62,000 bases of DNA, from positions 75,001-137,000 of the forward strand of contig CAJNDS010002789.1 in NCBI GenBank assembly GCA_905221605.1, written 5' to 3'. Shown here one piece after another: positions 46,754-58,700 of the stretch (position 1 is the first letter of the stretch; each line of letters starts with the position of its first letter). The position numbers were made by a program, and so were the translations under genes. Source of the DNA: Symbiodinium natans. Taxonomy: Eukaryota > Sar > Dinophyceae > Suessiales > Symbiodiniaceae. The notes under the pieces are model-generated. The model was not told where the DNA came from, made no database searches, and worked only from the letters and a program-made list of their open reading frames with translations.

Positions 46754-49700
46754 GGCGAGGGCGAGGGCGAGGGCGAGGGCGAGGGCGAGGGCGAGAGTGA
46801 GAGTGCGAGAGCGAGAGATGCGAGATAACTTTGCCAACGGGCCCGCCGAGCTGCTCTCACGGAAATCCTCCAGCTTCGATGTGCCATAGACTAGCTCATA
46901 GCTGAGCACGACCTTGGCCTCTTCTGCGATCTTCCTGAGCTCTCCAGCTGTCATTCCCCCCCCCCCCCCCGGCACCCTTGCTGCTGAATCATGTCATCGC
47001 AATGTTTTCGCCGGGCAATTGCAACCAAGTGTCTTCAGTGCCTGGAAGACATCAATTGCGGCGTCAGGAAGCTGCCCAAGCTCTGCTTTTGCTGTCAATG
47101 CGCCTTTCTTTTTGCCATTTGTCGCACTTCTCCCAACAGAGCGAGAATGAACACTACAATCGCGGCAAGTCTGCGATGCACTAGTAGAACATGTTCGCCG
47201 TACATTGCTTTCCTCCTTATCCAAGAGAACCCTGGCAACCAAAACCTGTTGCATTAGCACGTCCGTTGTGATCTTTGCAAGTTTGACCTCAAGTTCCTGC
47301 CAGTTTGACGTCAAAAGCTCTTCTGAGGTTCAAGTTTATTTGCCTTCCGTGATCTTCCATGGCAGAGGATGTATCCGGTCTGGTCACAACCAGTCCACAG
47401 AACTGCAGACAACAACGCATATCAGATGACAGATGCTTGAGAGCGCAGTGCCGAAGTTCGGCAGGGGGGCGACTGACCCAAAACAAGACCGCCATTTTGA
47501 AGGGAGTGGAAGAAGTGACAGGTGTGGGCAGCTGCTCGGCAGAGTGGAGACCAAGTCCCAAAAAGCTTGGAAGAGAAAGACAAGCGTGACCACATTATCT
47601 GTACTGCAGCTGCCAGCTGCCCTACCAGTCGGGCAGCCTGCGAAATACAGCGGCTTGAAGAGCGCTTCGATATCTGCAAGGATCGCATCATCTTGCTTCA
47701 GCCAAGGTCTCCTCAGTTCAGTTTAACAATGCTAGGCTCGTCTGGGTCAATTCAAGCGCCACATGCTCCAAACAGGCATGCGTCAGCGAGTTGAAAAGCT
47801 GCTCCGCAGTGCTCAAGAGCACTGTTGACTCGATGCGTGGGCTCTTGATGCGAAGCTGGAAATCCCACCTTCGAGATGTCATGGAACACATGTCAGGGTC
47901 GGACATGTTGCCAGGGGTCATAAAATGTAAGCGCGCGACACGATTGGCAAATGGTCCGACGGGAGGAGTTCGTTCGGCATCAGAGCCAGCCAATCTCGGT
48001 CTGCGTGATCCTGAGCTTGACGCGGTTTCAATGTTCCATTCTCTGCTGACTATCGAAGAAAATGGTGGCCAACGCAGCCTGAACAGGATGCATTGCTATG
48101 TGCCTTTGCCAAGCCGCATCTGTCTTCCTTGCATCCAGAAAGCCCGGCAGTGAGCATGTGACACACGACGATGGCACTAGGCGAAGCGTGTCGAAACTGA
48201 CTGCGCAGTGCCTCTTGCAGTGACCGGCCAAGGCGCTTTTCGCGGAGGCGCAAAGCCTGTTCGCCCAAGTGGAAAAGGTGGCGGCCATCGTAGAAGATGT
48301 GGTCAATGAGCTGGTACATATCCTTTCGGGCACGATAAGGATCACTCAGGTGCTGCGAGGTAATCGTTCGCCAGCACTTGTGCCGAGTCCTCGCCCACCT
48401 TCTTGGGCTGTGCCGAAGCACTGCCCCGCATCTTCCACACCTCGGACGCCCCCACCAAAAACAGTGTCACACATTATCGCTACGAGTGCAGCTCCCAACG
48501 CCCATGCCCAGCATCTGCTCAAATGCATGTGAAAGACCGAAACAGGAGGATTCCACATGTCGCGCGTGCTGCTATAGAACTCTTCCCAGATGCTTCGCAG
48601 ATCCTCAGACATCTGGCTCTCAAACTTCGACTTTAGGGAATCTTGGACATGAAAAACTGGCCAAGGAAGGCAAGAATCATTGTTGTGCATGAAGCTCTGC
48701 AGAGCATTTGCTTCTTCCGGGATAGGCACGCAACTGCCCTGACTCATTTCCTCAAGACTCAGGTTGGCCAGCAAACCATGAGGTTGTCAGCATGGAGGCT
48801 GCAGGTCTACGTGAAAAGTCACAAATACATCCCTCCATTGAACCTATTCAAACGCATCATGACCACAGCATAGACACATGCGCCCTGAGGGTTGCATGGT
48901 CATTTGCGAGCTTGAAGAACTCCAACTAAGAAAGAAGCAGGTGTTGCATGGTCCAAGAATAAGCTTACACGCCACAGTACGCAACTTGTATCTGCGGACA
49001 CAGACAGCCACAGAAGTCTCAGAAAGCCGCGGGCATGCGCGTGTACCCAACGGCGGAAGGCGCGAGAACTGCGAGCATCTCTTGCACAGGCAGCTCTCGC
49101 CCACCCCAGGGACATGCGTGTCGTGTGCGTGTCGTGACACGTGTCTTCAATGAGCTTTAGTATCCTTGCTGTAACATATGGCTAGGCATGGCTTCGATAA
49201 GCTGTTGGGTTTTGAACCGGTGGTCAAGAAAGAGGAGGGTCTTTGCGAAAGAGCTGGGACAGGTGCAACTCAACGGTTTGCCCCAAGTTTCATATTCGTC
49301 CTGTCAATTCAATTGGTGGGCCTGTCTGCTGGCGGACTCTTTGCTGAGTGTCACGTCACGGACCGCTTCGGGGACTCGAGCCAGTGGAGGCTCAAGGTGC
49401 GTAAAAGTTGTGCGCTGCACTCACTTGAGCTTCGTCGAACAGCGAACAATACACGAACACGGAACTGTTGACGAACTCGTCAAACTCCAAAGCATCCCCA
49501 TGCAGATGCTCGGTCCATGTGGCTTCGAGAAATCTCGCAAGTGTCATGCCAAGAGTCTGAATCGTCAAAGTCCAGCTCAGTGTTGGCATCCATGGACCTC
49601 ATCCGAACAAGACGAAAAATTGATGACTCCCGACAGGGTCAACAAAACTCCTTCAAAGGTCTGCAGCTCAGCCGGGGTGCCAAATTTCGGGCAGCCCACT

Positions 49701-52700
49701 GCGACCCCAGCATTGGCCCAAGTGGTGCAGCTGCTGAATCCGCCGAACTTCGCTGTCCGTCCCGCTGGACCTGAATTCTGCAAGATGTCCCCAAGCATGG
49801 AGCGGTTCGAGCAATCTTGAGCCGAGGTGCAAGTGCGTGGTGCAGACGTAGAACTGCCTATGTCATGACGGCAAGGAAAATCTCGCAGCATGTGCGAAGA
49901 AGAGCAGAAAGTGCTTCTGCCAAGACGCTGTCGCCGAAGCCGCTCGTCCAACTCCTTGAACTGCAGGAGGACCCGCACTGCAGCCTGATCCGCCGTCGTA
50001 AATCCTGCACAGGGTCGTGTGAGGTAGGATTTGAACACTCTTTGTCTCTTGACCGCCTTTTTGGAAAAAATTGCACTCTGCGCATCCTGGGATCTCGGAG
50101 GCACCCTCTACGAAAGCATCGATGTCTGGATCTCCCGGCAAAGTCTGGAACTCCTCAGGCACTACTAGTGAGTCACTAGTGACTCACTAGCCTGCAGCTC
50201 ATGTAGCTGCAGCTCCATATCAGGCTCTTTTGCAATCACAAATGAAAGGCTCACAGGCGACGAGCGGCAGGCTTGCCGACAATTTGAAAACGATCCGTTC
50301 GCCAGAAAATAGCTTGGCCGTCATCGTCCACTGGCCACGCGTCTTGCCCATAGAACTTCCTCGCTTCAGCGTTGTCATTTGCATCTTAAAAATTAGTCAA
50401 TTTTGATGAAAACACCAGAGAGATTGAGGAGAGGCGACGATCCATTGCCGAGCCCTTTTGGCCATGCGGCGCTTTGATGCCAGATCCATCTGCAACACGC
50501 TTCTCCAGGAAATGGCGGGCCGTAGATTTGCCCTTCTTGAAGCCAGTCTTAGGAGCAAAGGCCCACGATGAAGAGGCGAGCTTTTCGCCTTAAGTCTGTT
50601 CTGCCATGCAGTCAGCATGCAATGTTCTACCCTTCTTGCAACTTCAGGCACTGATGCTGGCCCTCTGTCTCTTGCAACGGCATGCAAGCGCTTGTTGACT
50701 AAAGGGCGGGTCACTGTAGCTCGATCCGGGCCTGTCCTTGAGAGGCACGTAGGCTTCGGCATCGGGGCTGCTGCAGGAATAGCCGAGCTTCTGCAGCTCC
50801 TGGTAGAGGAAAGTGAAGCCAATCGGTCAACCAGAAAGCTCATGGGAGAACTTCATGTGAACACAAATGAACACAAAACTTCCCATCGTACGTCCATTCT
50901 GCACATGCTGTCCCTGCAAGATCTCTGCCGCAGGGCTTCTCGCACCCTCTACAAGCTGTGGCAATTTTCGGGACTCTCCATATGGAGCCGTTTTGTGCAT
51001 CTTGCGGACTAGCATCGCCAAAGGTCAAAATGCTGCCAAAAGGATTCGTGCTGTACTAGTAGCACGACTGTATATTGTTGCACGATAATACAGCTATATG
51101 TATATATATATATATATATATAATGCTGTGGTTGTATTCGAGTGTGCGTCAATTCCAGCGCACATGCTCCAAACAGGCATGCGTCAGCGAGTTGAAAAGC
51201 TGTTCCGCGGTGCCTGGGAGAGGAAAGTGAAGTTGTCGAGCTCCTGGACATGCTCATGCCGACATATGCCGACTACCGTCTCCACTGTCTTAGTTCGGCA
51301 GTTCGGCCCATGACCTCGAAAGACCATGAATGGACCATATTCACCATGGCTCACTATGCATCATTAACACAAAAAAAGTGCTTGCACGTCGTCACAAATT
51401 TTGCAGTGTCCTGCAAGCAGATGATGTCGGGCTTGAGAAGGGCCACGAACCACACCTTCGAATGGGTAAGGTCAACCATGGCTCAGCGGAGACACAGGTC
51501 GAAGCGGCACCAGCCCAGCTACGTGCTGATAAAGTGCCACACGGAACAGGCGGTGCTCAGCGCCAACGATCGCCTTCTCGTTCACTGTCAGTTGACCGGT
51601 TCCCTTGCCATCTAAGTCTGGATTATACCTGCCAGGTCACCCAAGCGTTGCTTTGCCAGGGTGTTGCGATACACAAGAAAAAGCAGAACCACCGAGCAAA
51701 GTTGTGCCATCTTTGGCAAGCGTCATTTTCTTGAGTTCCAGGCCACGCTCTTCCTTTTCTGAGGGTGCCAGGCCCTTCATGGCCAGGACCATGTTGCAGG
51801 CCATGCGCGCGAACTCTTCCCAGGACCCTTCGGCACCGCCCTCGCCTCGGAGCCACACTCGGATCCCAAGCACCCCCATGGGAATTCTCTGCAGATACTG
51901 CGTGTGGAACTCTGTGTGGAACTCTGTGTGGGGTCCTGTGCCCTCGCAGGGATGCTCAGGAGCCAGCCCTCCCTCCAAACGAAGCTTCGGTATCCCTGGG
52001 AAGCTAGTCTTGCAGCATTCTGCAAGTCCTCCGGCCCGCTTTTGCGGAGCAGCTCCTCAAGATACATGTCCTTAGCTGATAAATCACCTCACTTCACAGC
52101 CTACTGTGAATGCGCATCTGCACGCCGCAGCTTCCATGATTTCAAGAACTTCCGTACTTCGTCGAGATTAAGCTGCACCAAGTCGCGGATCTCTCGACGT
52201 GCTTTTGACTTACAAGTGGCATCATGAAGCCTTCAGGGACAAGACCTTCAGCCAGGAGGTTCCATTGAAGAATTCTCCTGAGCAAGCGAGACAAGCAGAC
52301 AAGCTCCCTGAGACTGCTGCGATGACATACATAATACTTGACTATCAGAATCTCGCACATATCAGAACGGTGTCGGCATACAGCTACACCCAAGCGGCAG
52401 GTTGTGCCCATTGAACCTCGACTCAACATGTCGTGAGCACTGGGTTGCCAAAATCTTCTGTTGAGGAGGCGCCACCGTGCTGTAATTGTGACTAGTCACG
52501 TTTCCGGCATGGCTTCCTTAAATGGCACCTCAATGGCAAGAAGATGGCAGAAATGCAGGTTGAATTCAGGACTTCAAAGCTGCAGGGAAAGGTTAAATGC
52601 CGGCTGGTGACAGCCGGGTCCAGCAGCGCGCTTCCTTCGAAGTGCTTGCGCCAGAGCTGCACCTTTGATATCTCGAATTTGCCGGATGTTTTGGGTGCTA

Positions 52701-55700
52701 AGCCACACACGCACAATGACAACTCATCTCAGGAGGAAGCCCAGTGAGCATCTTCCAGAAACTTTGCATGGACGCCATCTCGGTGCATTGCCTTGTATGC
52801 AACTTCCCTCATCCACTCCTTCTCTAGTAGGCCAGGCCAAGTCTGTTTTGTCTCGAAGTCCTTAATATCCCATGATCTTTAGTCTTAATCCTTCTGGCCT
52901 CTCGCACCAATTGCTTGTACTCATCGAGGCCAAGGGCTTTGGCGGGGGCAGTGGCGCTATTCGCGCTTGCCGCGCTTGCCATGGCTCCGAATCTACGCTG
53001 CACATGCTGGCAAGCGGCGGAACCGGGATTGGCACATGATGTGCCGCACATGGCCCAGTCATCCATGCACATCCGAAACTAAACGAGGCACGAAGCTAGG
53101 AGTATCCTTCGCGGTGCACGGTGCGCCGCATCAAGGCCTGCTTGAACACTCCGATGGTGCACCCGATCATGGTCGGGACAAGCTTCTGCACACTTTCATC
53201 ATAGACCTGAGCTCAAAAAGACGGCTTCCAGGCCTCGGCAGACTCTAGACGTCCAAGCTCCCGACTGCGAAAAAATACTTCGAAATCACATCGAAGATGT
53301 GCTTGATGGAGACCTGCCAAGCCCACGCACACCTTGTCAAGTGAGATTCAAGTCCGCGGATCATCTGGCTGCACGCCCTCCTGACTCTCCCTAGCTACAA
53401 AGAGCAAGACCAGAATGGCTTATGAATTGAGTTCCTGCTGCTTTGATGTATGTGCCAACGACCCTCCAGCCTTTGAGCCTCAAATATCTGTGCATATATA
53501 TATATATGTATGTGTGCAGATGTGCATATACAAGTCATATACATCATATGTCATCGAGGCCGGTCTGAGTTCAGGAAAAGCCCGAAGCTGCACCAAGGCA
53601 GGCGAGGATTCCAACAGGCCGGACGAACATCCGACAGGTCAGAGTACGCCGTCCTTGCGACCCCCGTTGTGCCAAGGGTCCCAACACATTCCCACACATA
53701 CCCACACCTAGAATCTAGAAACTATTCTTGGCCCAGGGCGTGCTGTAGTGTCGCTTCAATCCTAAGCTCAAGCAGGGCAGCCTCTGTTCTCTCTTTGCTT
53801 TGTGAGGCAGATGACGGGGTCAGTTTGCATCCGAACTGCGCTCAGTAATGAATGTTCGTCCACCTCCCGGAGGTCCCATGGCCGAAACCATGACAACATC
53901 GATGATGTTGAACCTGGGGCGACCGAACACCAGACCATGAAACCGCCCTCATGCTTCGAAGCTTGATGTGCGGGCATGCTGAATCATGCTGAATCATGCT
54001 GAGCCACAAAGTCACGTCATGGACTATGAAACACATAAATAGAACTTGTATGAGATGTGTACACCACCCTTCCCCAGACAAAATACTATCTGCATTGTCT
54101 AGTGGTTTGTGATGTGAGTTCGTTGCAGGCGAGCATTTTTGCGCTTCATGACAGCTTTTGGCTGGCGAGAAGAGAAAATCTCAAGAGAACAGCAATCCTT
54201 GGTTCGCATCGAACCTTCCAGGACGTACGCCGGCTAACCTCTATCTCCTAGGGAATGGGGGGATAGAGGTTAGAGGGGTAGGAGGATGGGTTTGGGAGGG
54301 AGGGGGGGGTTAGACAGATAGATAGATAGATAGGGGGTAGATAGATAGATAGACTAGGCGGTCGACGGACCTGGACCCGGACGGGGGGGGGGGGGGGGGT
54401 TAGATAGATAGATAGATAGACAGACGGGTAAAATAATATGGGGGGGAGGGGTTCGATGGGTTGTAGACAGATAGATAAATAGACGGAGAGAAGGGCGGGG
54501 GGAAGGGGGGGGGGGGTTAGATAGATAGATAGATAGACGGCTCCCGTAAAATTTTAAGCCGGGGGGGCGATAGATAGTGGGGGGGGGGGATAGATAGACG
54601 GGCGGCTGGGAGGGGGCAGAGGGGGGGGGGGGGGTTAGATAGATAGATAGATAGACGGGCTCCCGTAAAATAAAGCCAAGGGGGGGGGGGGGGGGGGGGG
54701 TGGATAGAGGGCTCCCGTAAAATTTTAAGCCAAGTGGCGGGCGGGGGGGGGGGTCAGATAGATAGATAGACAGACTCCCGTAAAAATTTAAGCCGGGGGG
54801 GGGGGGTGGATAGATAGATAGATAGTACCTGACGGGTGGACCCTGGCAACCTCTATCCTCTAACCAGCATGTATCCGACAGAGGTTAGAGGATAGAGGTA
54901 GGGGGGGTACATAATGGAACCTTCAAGACTATTGTAACACTACGCCACTACGTGTTAAAGATATCGGTGTTTTCACTCAGAATGGAACATCGCGAGGAAT
55001 CGCCAAAGCAATATTCAATAGGGGTTGAAAAGGGAAGTGATGAGGCGACAGGTAAGCTAAAGATCGCAGCAAGTCTACGGTTTGTGAAGCTTCCAGAAAA
55101 TGTGGGCAATCTCCCGGAAAAGTCACAAGCATGGAGAGCAGCTGCATGCGAAGTGATGGGCCTCTGATCGGACACTCAAAGTTATCGTGGAAAACCATTA
55201 TTTGCAACAGGCTTTCGAGGGTATAGTATACATATGAAATGATAGGAAATGTCACGGTAGGTGGACAGGCTTTCTTAGATTGGCGTTAGAAAGCACTGCG
55301 GAACTTTCTGCAGGGTCTTCAGACATGCTCCAGGCATCTGCTCAAACTCCTGAGGCCTGTGCTTGACCAGCTCCTTGCGGTTGTACCAACCTCCATGATC
55401 ATGCCACTGCCGGATGAGCTCGATCGGGGGCTGTGCACCGTAATACTCCTTCACACGCCACTCCACACCACGGCAAGACTCAGCCAACCTGGTCACTTCA
55501 TCCCGTCCTTCAGAGGCATGTTCAGATCCTGCGGTCGAGGGGGCTGCGCTGAGACATCGCCGTTTTGCTGGTGCCCTCGCACGGCATGCCGGGGCACTGG
55601 CATCGATGAACAGCACCTCAGCCACACTGGGAGAGTCAAGCTCTGACACGCCCTGGCGCGCCCTGAGGCTCCCTGGCACGCCCTGAGGCTCCCTGAGGCT

Positions 55701-58700
55701 CCAACCATCTTCTTCCCTGCAGGAGGGCCGTACACGCCACGTCGCCGCCTCGGGCATGAGTTGCCATGGTCGTCGCGCTTGCCGTGTCTCCGGCTGTCTC
55801 CCCATGTCTTCTCACCTCTCCCCCGTGCCCGTGTCCCATAAACACTGCAACATTGACCGATTCCACATGAACCTGCAATCACAACTGCATGTTGGCTCCG
55901 GGCTTTTCGAGCTTTGAGTCGATCAGGTCTTGCAGCTGGTTTACATGCGTTTGGGCCTCGGCAGCCCAGGTGGTGCATGAGCGTGCGCTCTTGATGCGTG
56001 CGGCTGGGTGCCCCGACTGAGAAGTTAATGAAGACACCTTAAGAGAGGGAGACTGCTCGGTTCAAGAGTGCAACTCGGGATTACGTGATTGTGGCATGGG
56101 GCCCCAGCTTCATGCGTCGTTTGTGTGACGTTTGTGAGAGGGCACGCTTGTTTGCACAAAGGCACGAGTAAACTGCTCGGATAGAAAAGAACACTCGGGC
56201 AAGTCGCACATGCCTCGGAGCTGTTGGACCGAGGCGACCGAAACGTCAGAGTCATGCAGCACAGCACCAGCAGAGTCGACAACACTTCCATCAACAACAG
56301 CGCGAGGTCAGCAATATGACTGAATTCGAAATATTCGAACAATCCCCCAGAAGTCTGGGGGCGCCGCCTTGATAATTTTCGGGCGCCTGCAATCGCAAAG
56401 ACGTACACCAAAGAGAATGCATATGGCCTGCGACCCCGAAGTGTGCCCGGCTTCTTCAGCACTGCGGGCGCCTGCTTCTGAAGCCACAGCGAGATGTTGA
56501 CACTCTTTCCGGTGCCAGTGGGCCTGAAGCTGTCTTCTCAGCGTCAGCAGCGACTGCGTGTACACTGTACAGGAATGTGCGACGACTGCCGGCTACTACA
56601 GTACACGTATAGCCGTCCCCCTTCCATTCGGTCTGCCGGCCCAGGACAAAGAACATGCTTGTCGTTGAGCACCAGGAGTTGGAAAAGGTAGACCAAACGA
56701 ACCTGAATCGTCGCTTCTTCTACACTACAGGTGGTGAGTGAAACAGATACTGAACCAATAGTCTGATGCAGCACGCCCCAACGAAAGGCTTTCCTTGTTG
56801 TCCCCTCACTCTCGTGGATGTTGCGTGAAGTCATCAAACTCCACATGGCCAGGTGATGGCCGAGCTTGTTCACGGACAGGACTAGGGTACTACTAGAGTA
56901 CTGCTAGAGTACTACTAGACGGCTACTAGAGTACTAGTAGCTTAGCAGAGTATGCAAAACACACGGTTTGTGAAACATATTAACGGCATGCGTTTGAGGT
57001 TCCGGATCTCATCTAGGCAAGGGTTCCCATGTCCGTCGTGTAATGTCAAAAATAACGCTTTCTGTCCTGTCGCTGTGGCTCTTGCTGCCAGTCCTCGCTG
57101 CGCAGTGCCTACTGCAATGTGGCAATGCCCGTTCCATGGCGGGAAGGCGATTTGTGGGTGGGCAAGAGGATGGCCGAGAAGGAAGCTCGAGGTACATGTG
57201 AGAATCGAGGAGGCCAAACGACTGAGGAGTCATAAACAGGCCGTTTCTAGAGTGCCTACAAGAACAGCCAACAGCGAACAGAATCTAAGATGTTCAAGAC
57301 TTTGCCTAAGAAGCCATTGCAGCATGTTTCGTCTGTTCCTTCACACAAACATCAAAGCCACAACAGTGATGAGAGTCTGACCGAGTCGACAGAAGGTACC
57401 ACAATCTCTTCGTACTTGGCTCCACGAGGGACCTTCAGCACAATAAGAGAAGCAGCGCACGCAGCAAAGCAGCCATGCCGTCCCAAAACAATATCGTGGA
57501 CTGCAGCTGTGGCAGGCCTCGAACTTGGGGATAGTGGTCATCCAAGGTACGAACTCCCTCTTTTCCTGCGGTTGCAAGATGCAAGACTACACCGAAGTTT
57601 TCCGAAGTCACCTCTTGAGGGTCGTCCGTCGTGCCCAATGCAGAAGAAATGCATGTACATGCCTGGTCGAAGAAGTAATCGTAAAGCATGTCACCCGGCT
57701 CGATGCCAGGCAACTGTGCGTCTGGCTGCACTGGCGGAGCCTCTCGCTGGACCACCGGGAAGCGCACGTGATGTGAACAGGGGAGTTGAGCTGGGATGTG
57801 GGCGGAGAGGAAAGCTTTCTCCAGCTCCTCGAGGACCGGTGGCCGCAAGTCTTCACTCACAGTGGCCCAGACCTTGGCATCGTGCAAATTTTTTACAGAG
57901 AATCCGGCGCAATGCATACTATGCAACAGCCAGCCATTGTAGGCCACCGACCAAGTCGCTGAAGCCCTTGCGGCTCTTGGCATCGCATGTGGCTCCGATG
58001 GACCAGATCAGGCAGAAGAAGAAGAGCGGGACCAAGTTAGGCACCTCGGGTGTACATGCACAGCCTAAGGAAATCTAAGGCCAAGCTGGTTCTGTAGACT
58101 TATGCACAGACACTCAGCAGTCCTTCACAAGGTTTGGACTGAGGTAGCGACAAGCCTCGGGCAGACACGTGATACAGGAACTGAAATTGGTAGCAAAGCG
58201 AGAAATAGCAGCCAATGCAGGCGAGCGGCTCTGCAATGGCATCTTTGAACGATGCCGCAGGCTTCAGCTCGGTCGGCTGGAAATTGACGAAATAGCAATC
58301 CATGAGCCTGAACAAAGCCTGTCCGACAAGTGTCACCAGTCATTTGGAGCTTCGGCACGTCGATGCATGCCAAATGAGGTGGGTCAAGCTTGGAATTGCG
58401 CAGCATGTCTACATCTGATGCCTGGATTGAGTTGTTGTCTGTGGTCGTGACCTCGGCAACTAAAGATGTCCAGCAGAAGCAACCCAGAGCACTTGAACAC
58501 ACTGCAGGCGGGTTGAGTTGCGAGCACATCGCACGGTCTTCTTGTTCACCTATCGATGGATGCGGGGAAGAGGAGGAGGCAGACAGAGAGAGAGAGAGAG
58601 AGAGAGAGTGAGAGAGAGAGAGATGGTTGCTCCACGAGCGGTGCAGGCAAGCAGCATAGGCAATGCAAGGAGGCACCACTTCCTCAAGCAACCTTCGCAG

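Larger units (their letters stand above)
42576..53137 (-). other. Giant dynein intron (10,562 bases, GC-AG) splitting AAA3
   Basis: The donor AAGCAG|GC is at 53138/53137 and the acceptor GCCAG|GCG at 42576/42575. Joining them gives [19 protein letters not shown], the expected uninterrupted AAA3 sequence, in phase. The interval carries many other coding-like minus-strand stretches ending in their own stop codon. Confidence 0.75.
53138..57441 (-). other. Dynein block 3: AAA3, N-terminal part
   Basis: 57365-57441 ([20 protein letters not shown]); 56462-56527 with Walker [20 protein letters not shown]; 55702-55750 ([13 protein letters not shown]); 55595-55617 (EVLFID) joined to 55514-55537 (DLNMPLKD) to give the Walker B region; 55358-55455 ([20 protein letters not shown]); 53845-53925 ([19 protein letters not shown]); 53252-53315 ([15 protein letters not shown]); 53138-53205 ([18 protein letters not shown]), ending exactly at the GC donor of the giant intron. 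Confidence 0.9.

Noticed and set aside
46706-46975. Leu-Ala / Leu-Ser alternating protein segment
   Set aside because: It is the translation of GA and GAGGGC simple repeats, not a conserved protein.
51250-51615. Plus-strand 121-codon gene
   Set aside because: It overlaps the [15 protein letters not shown] stretch on the minus strand and has no recognisable domain.
42470-53205. Two separate dynein genes, or a dynein pseudogene broken by insertion
   Set aside because: The AAA3 motifs on the two sides do not overlap or repeat, and the splice joins them in phase with no missing residues. One gene with a very long intron is simpler.
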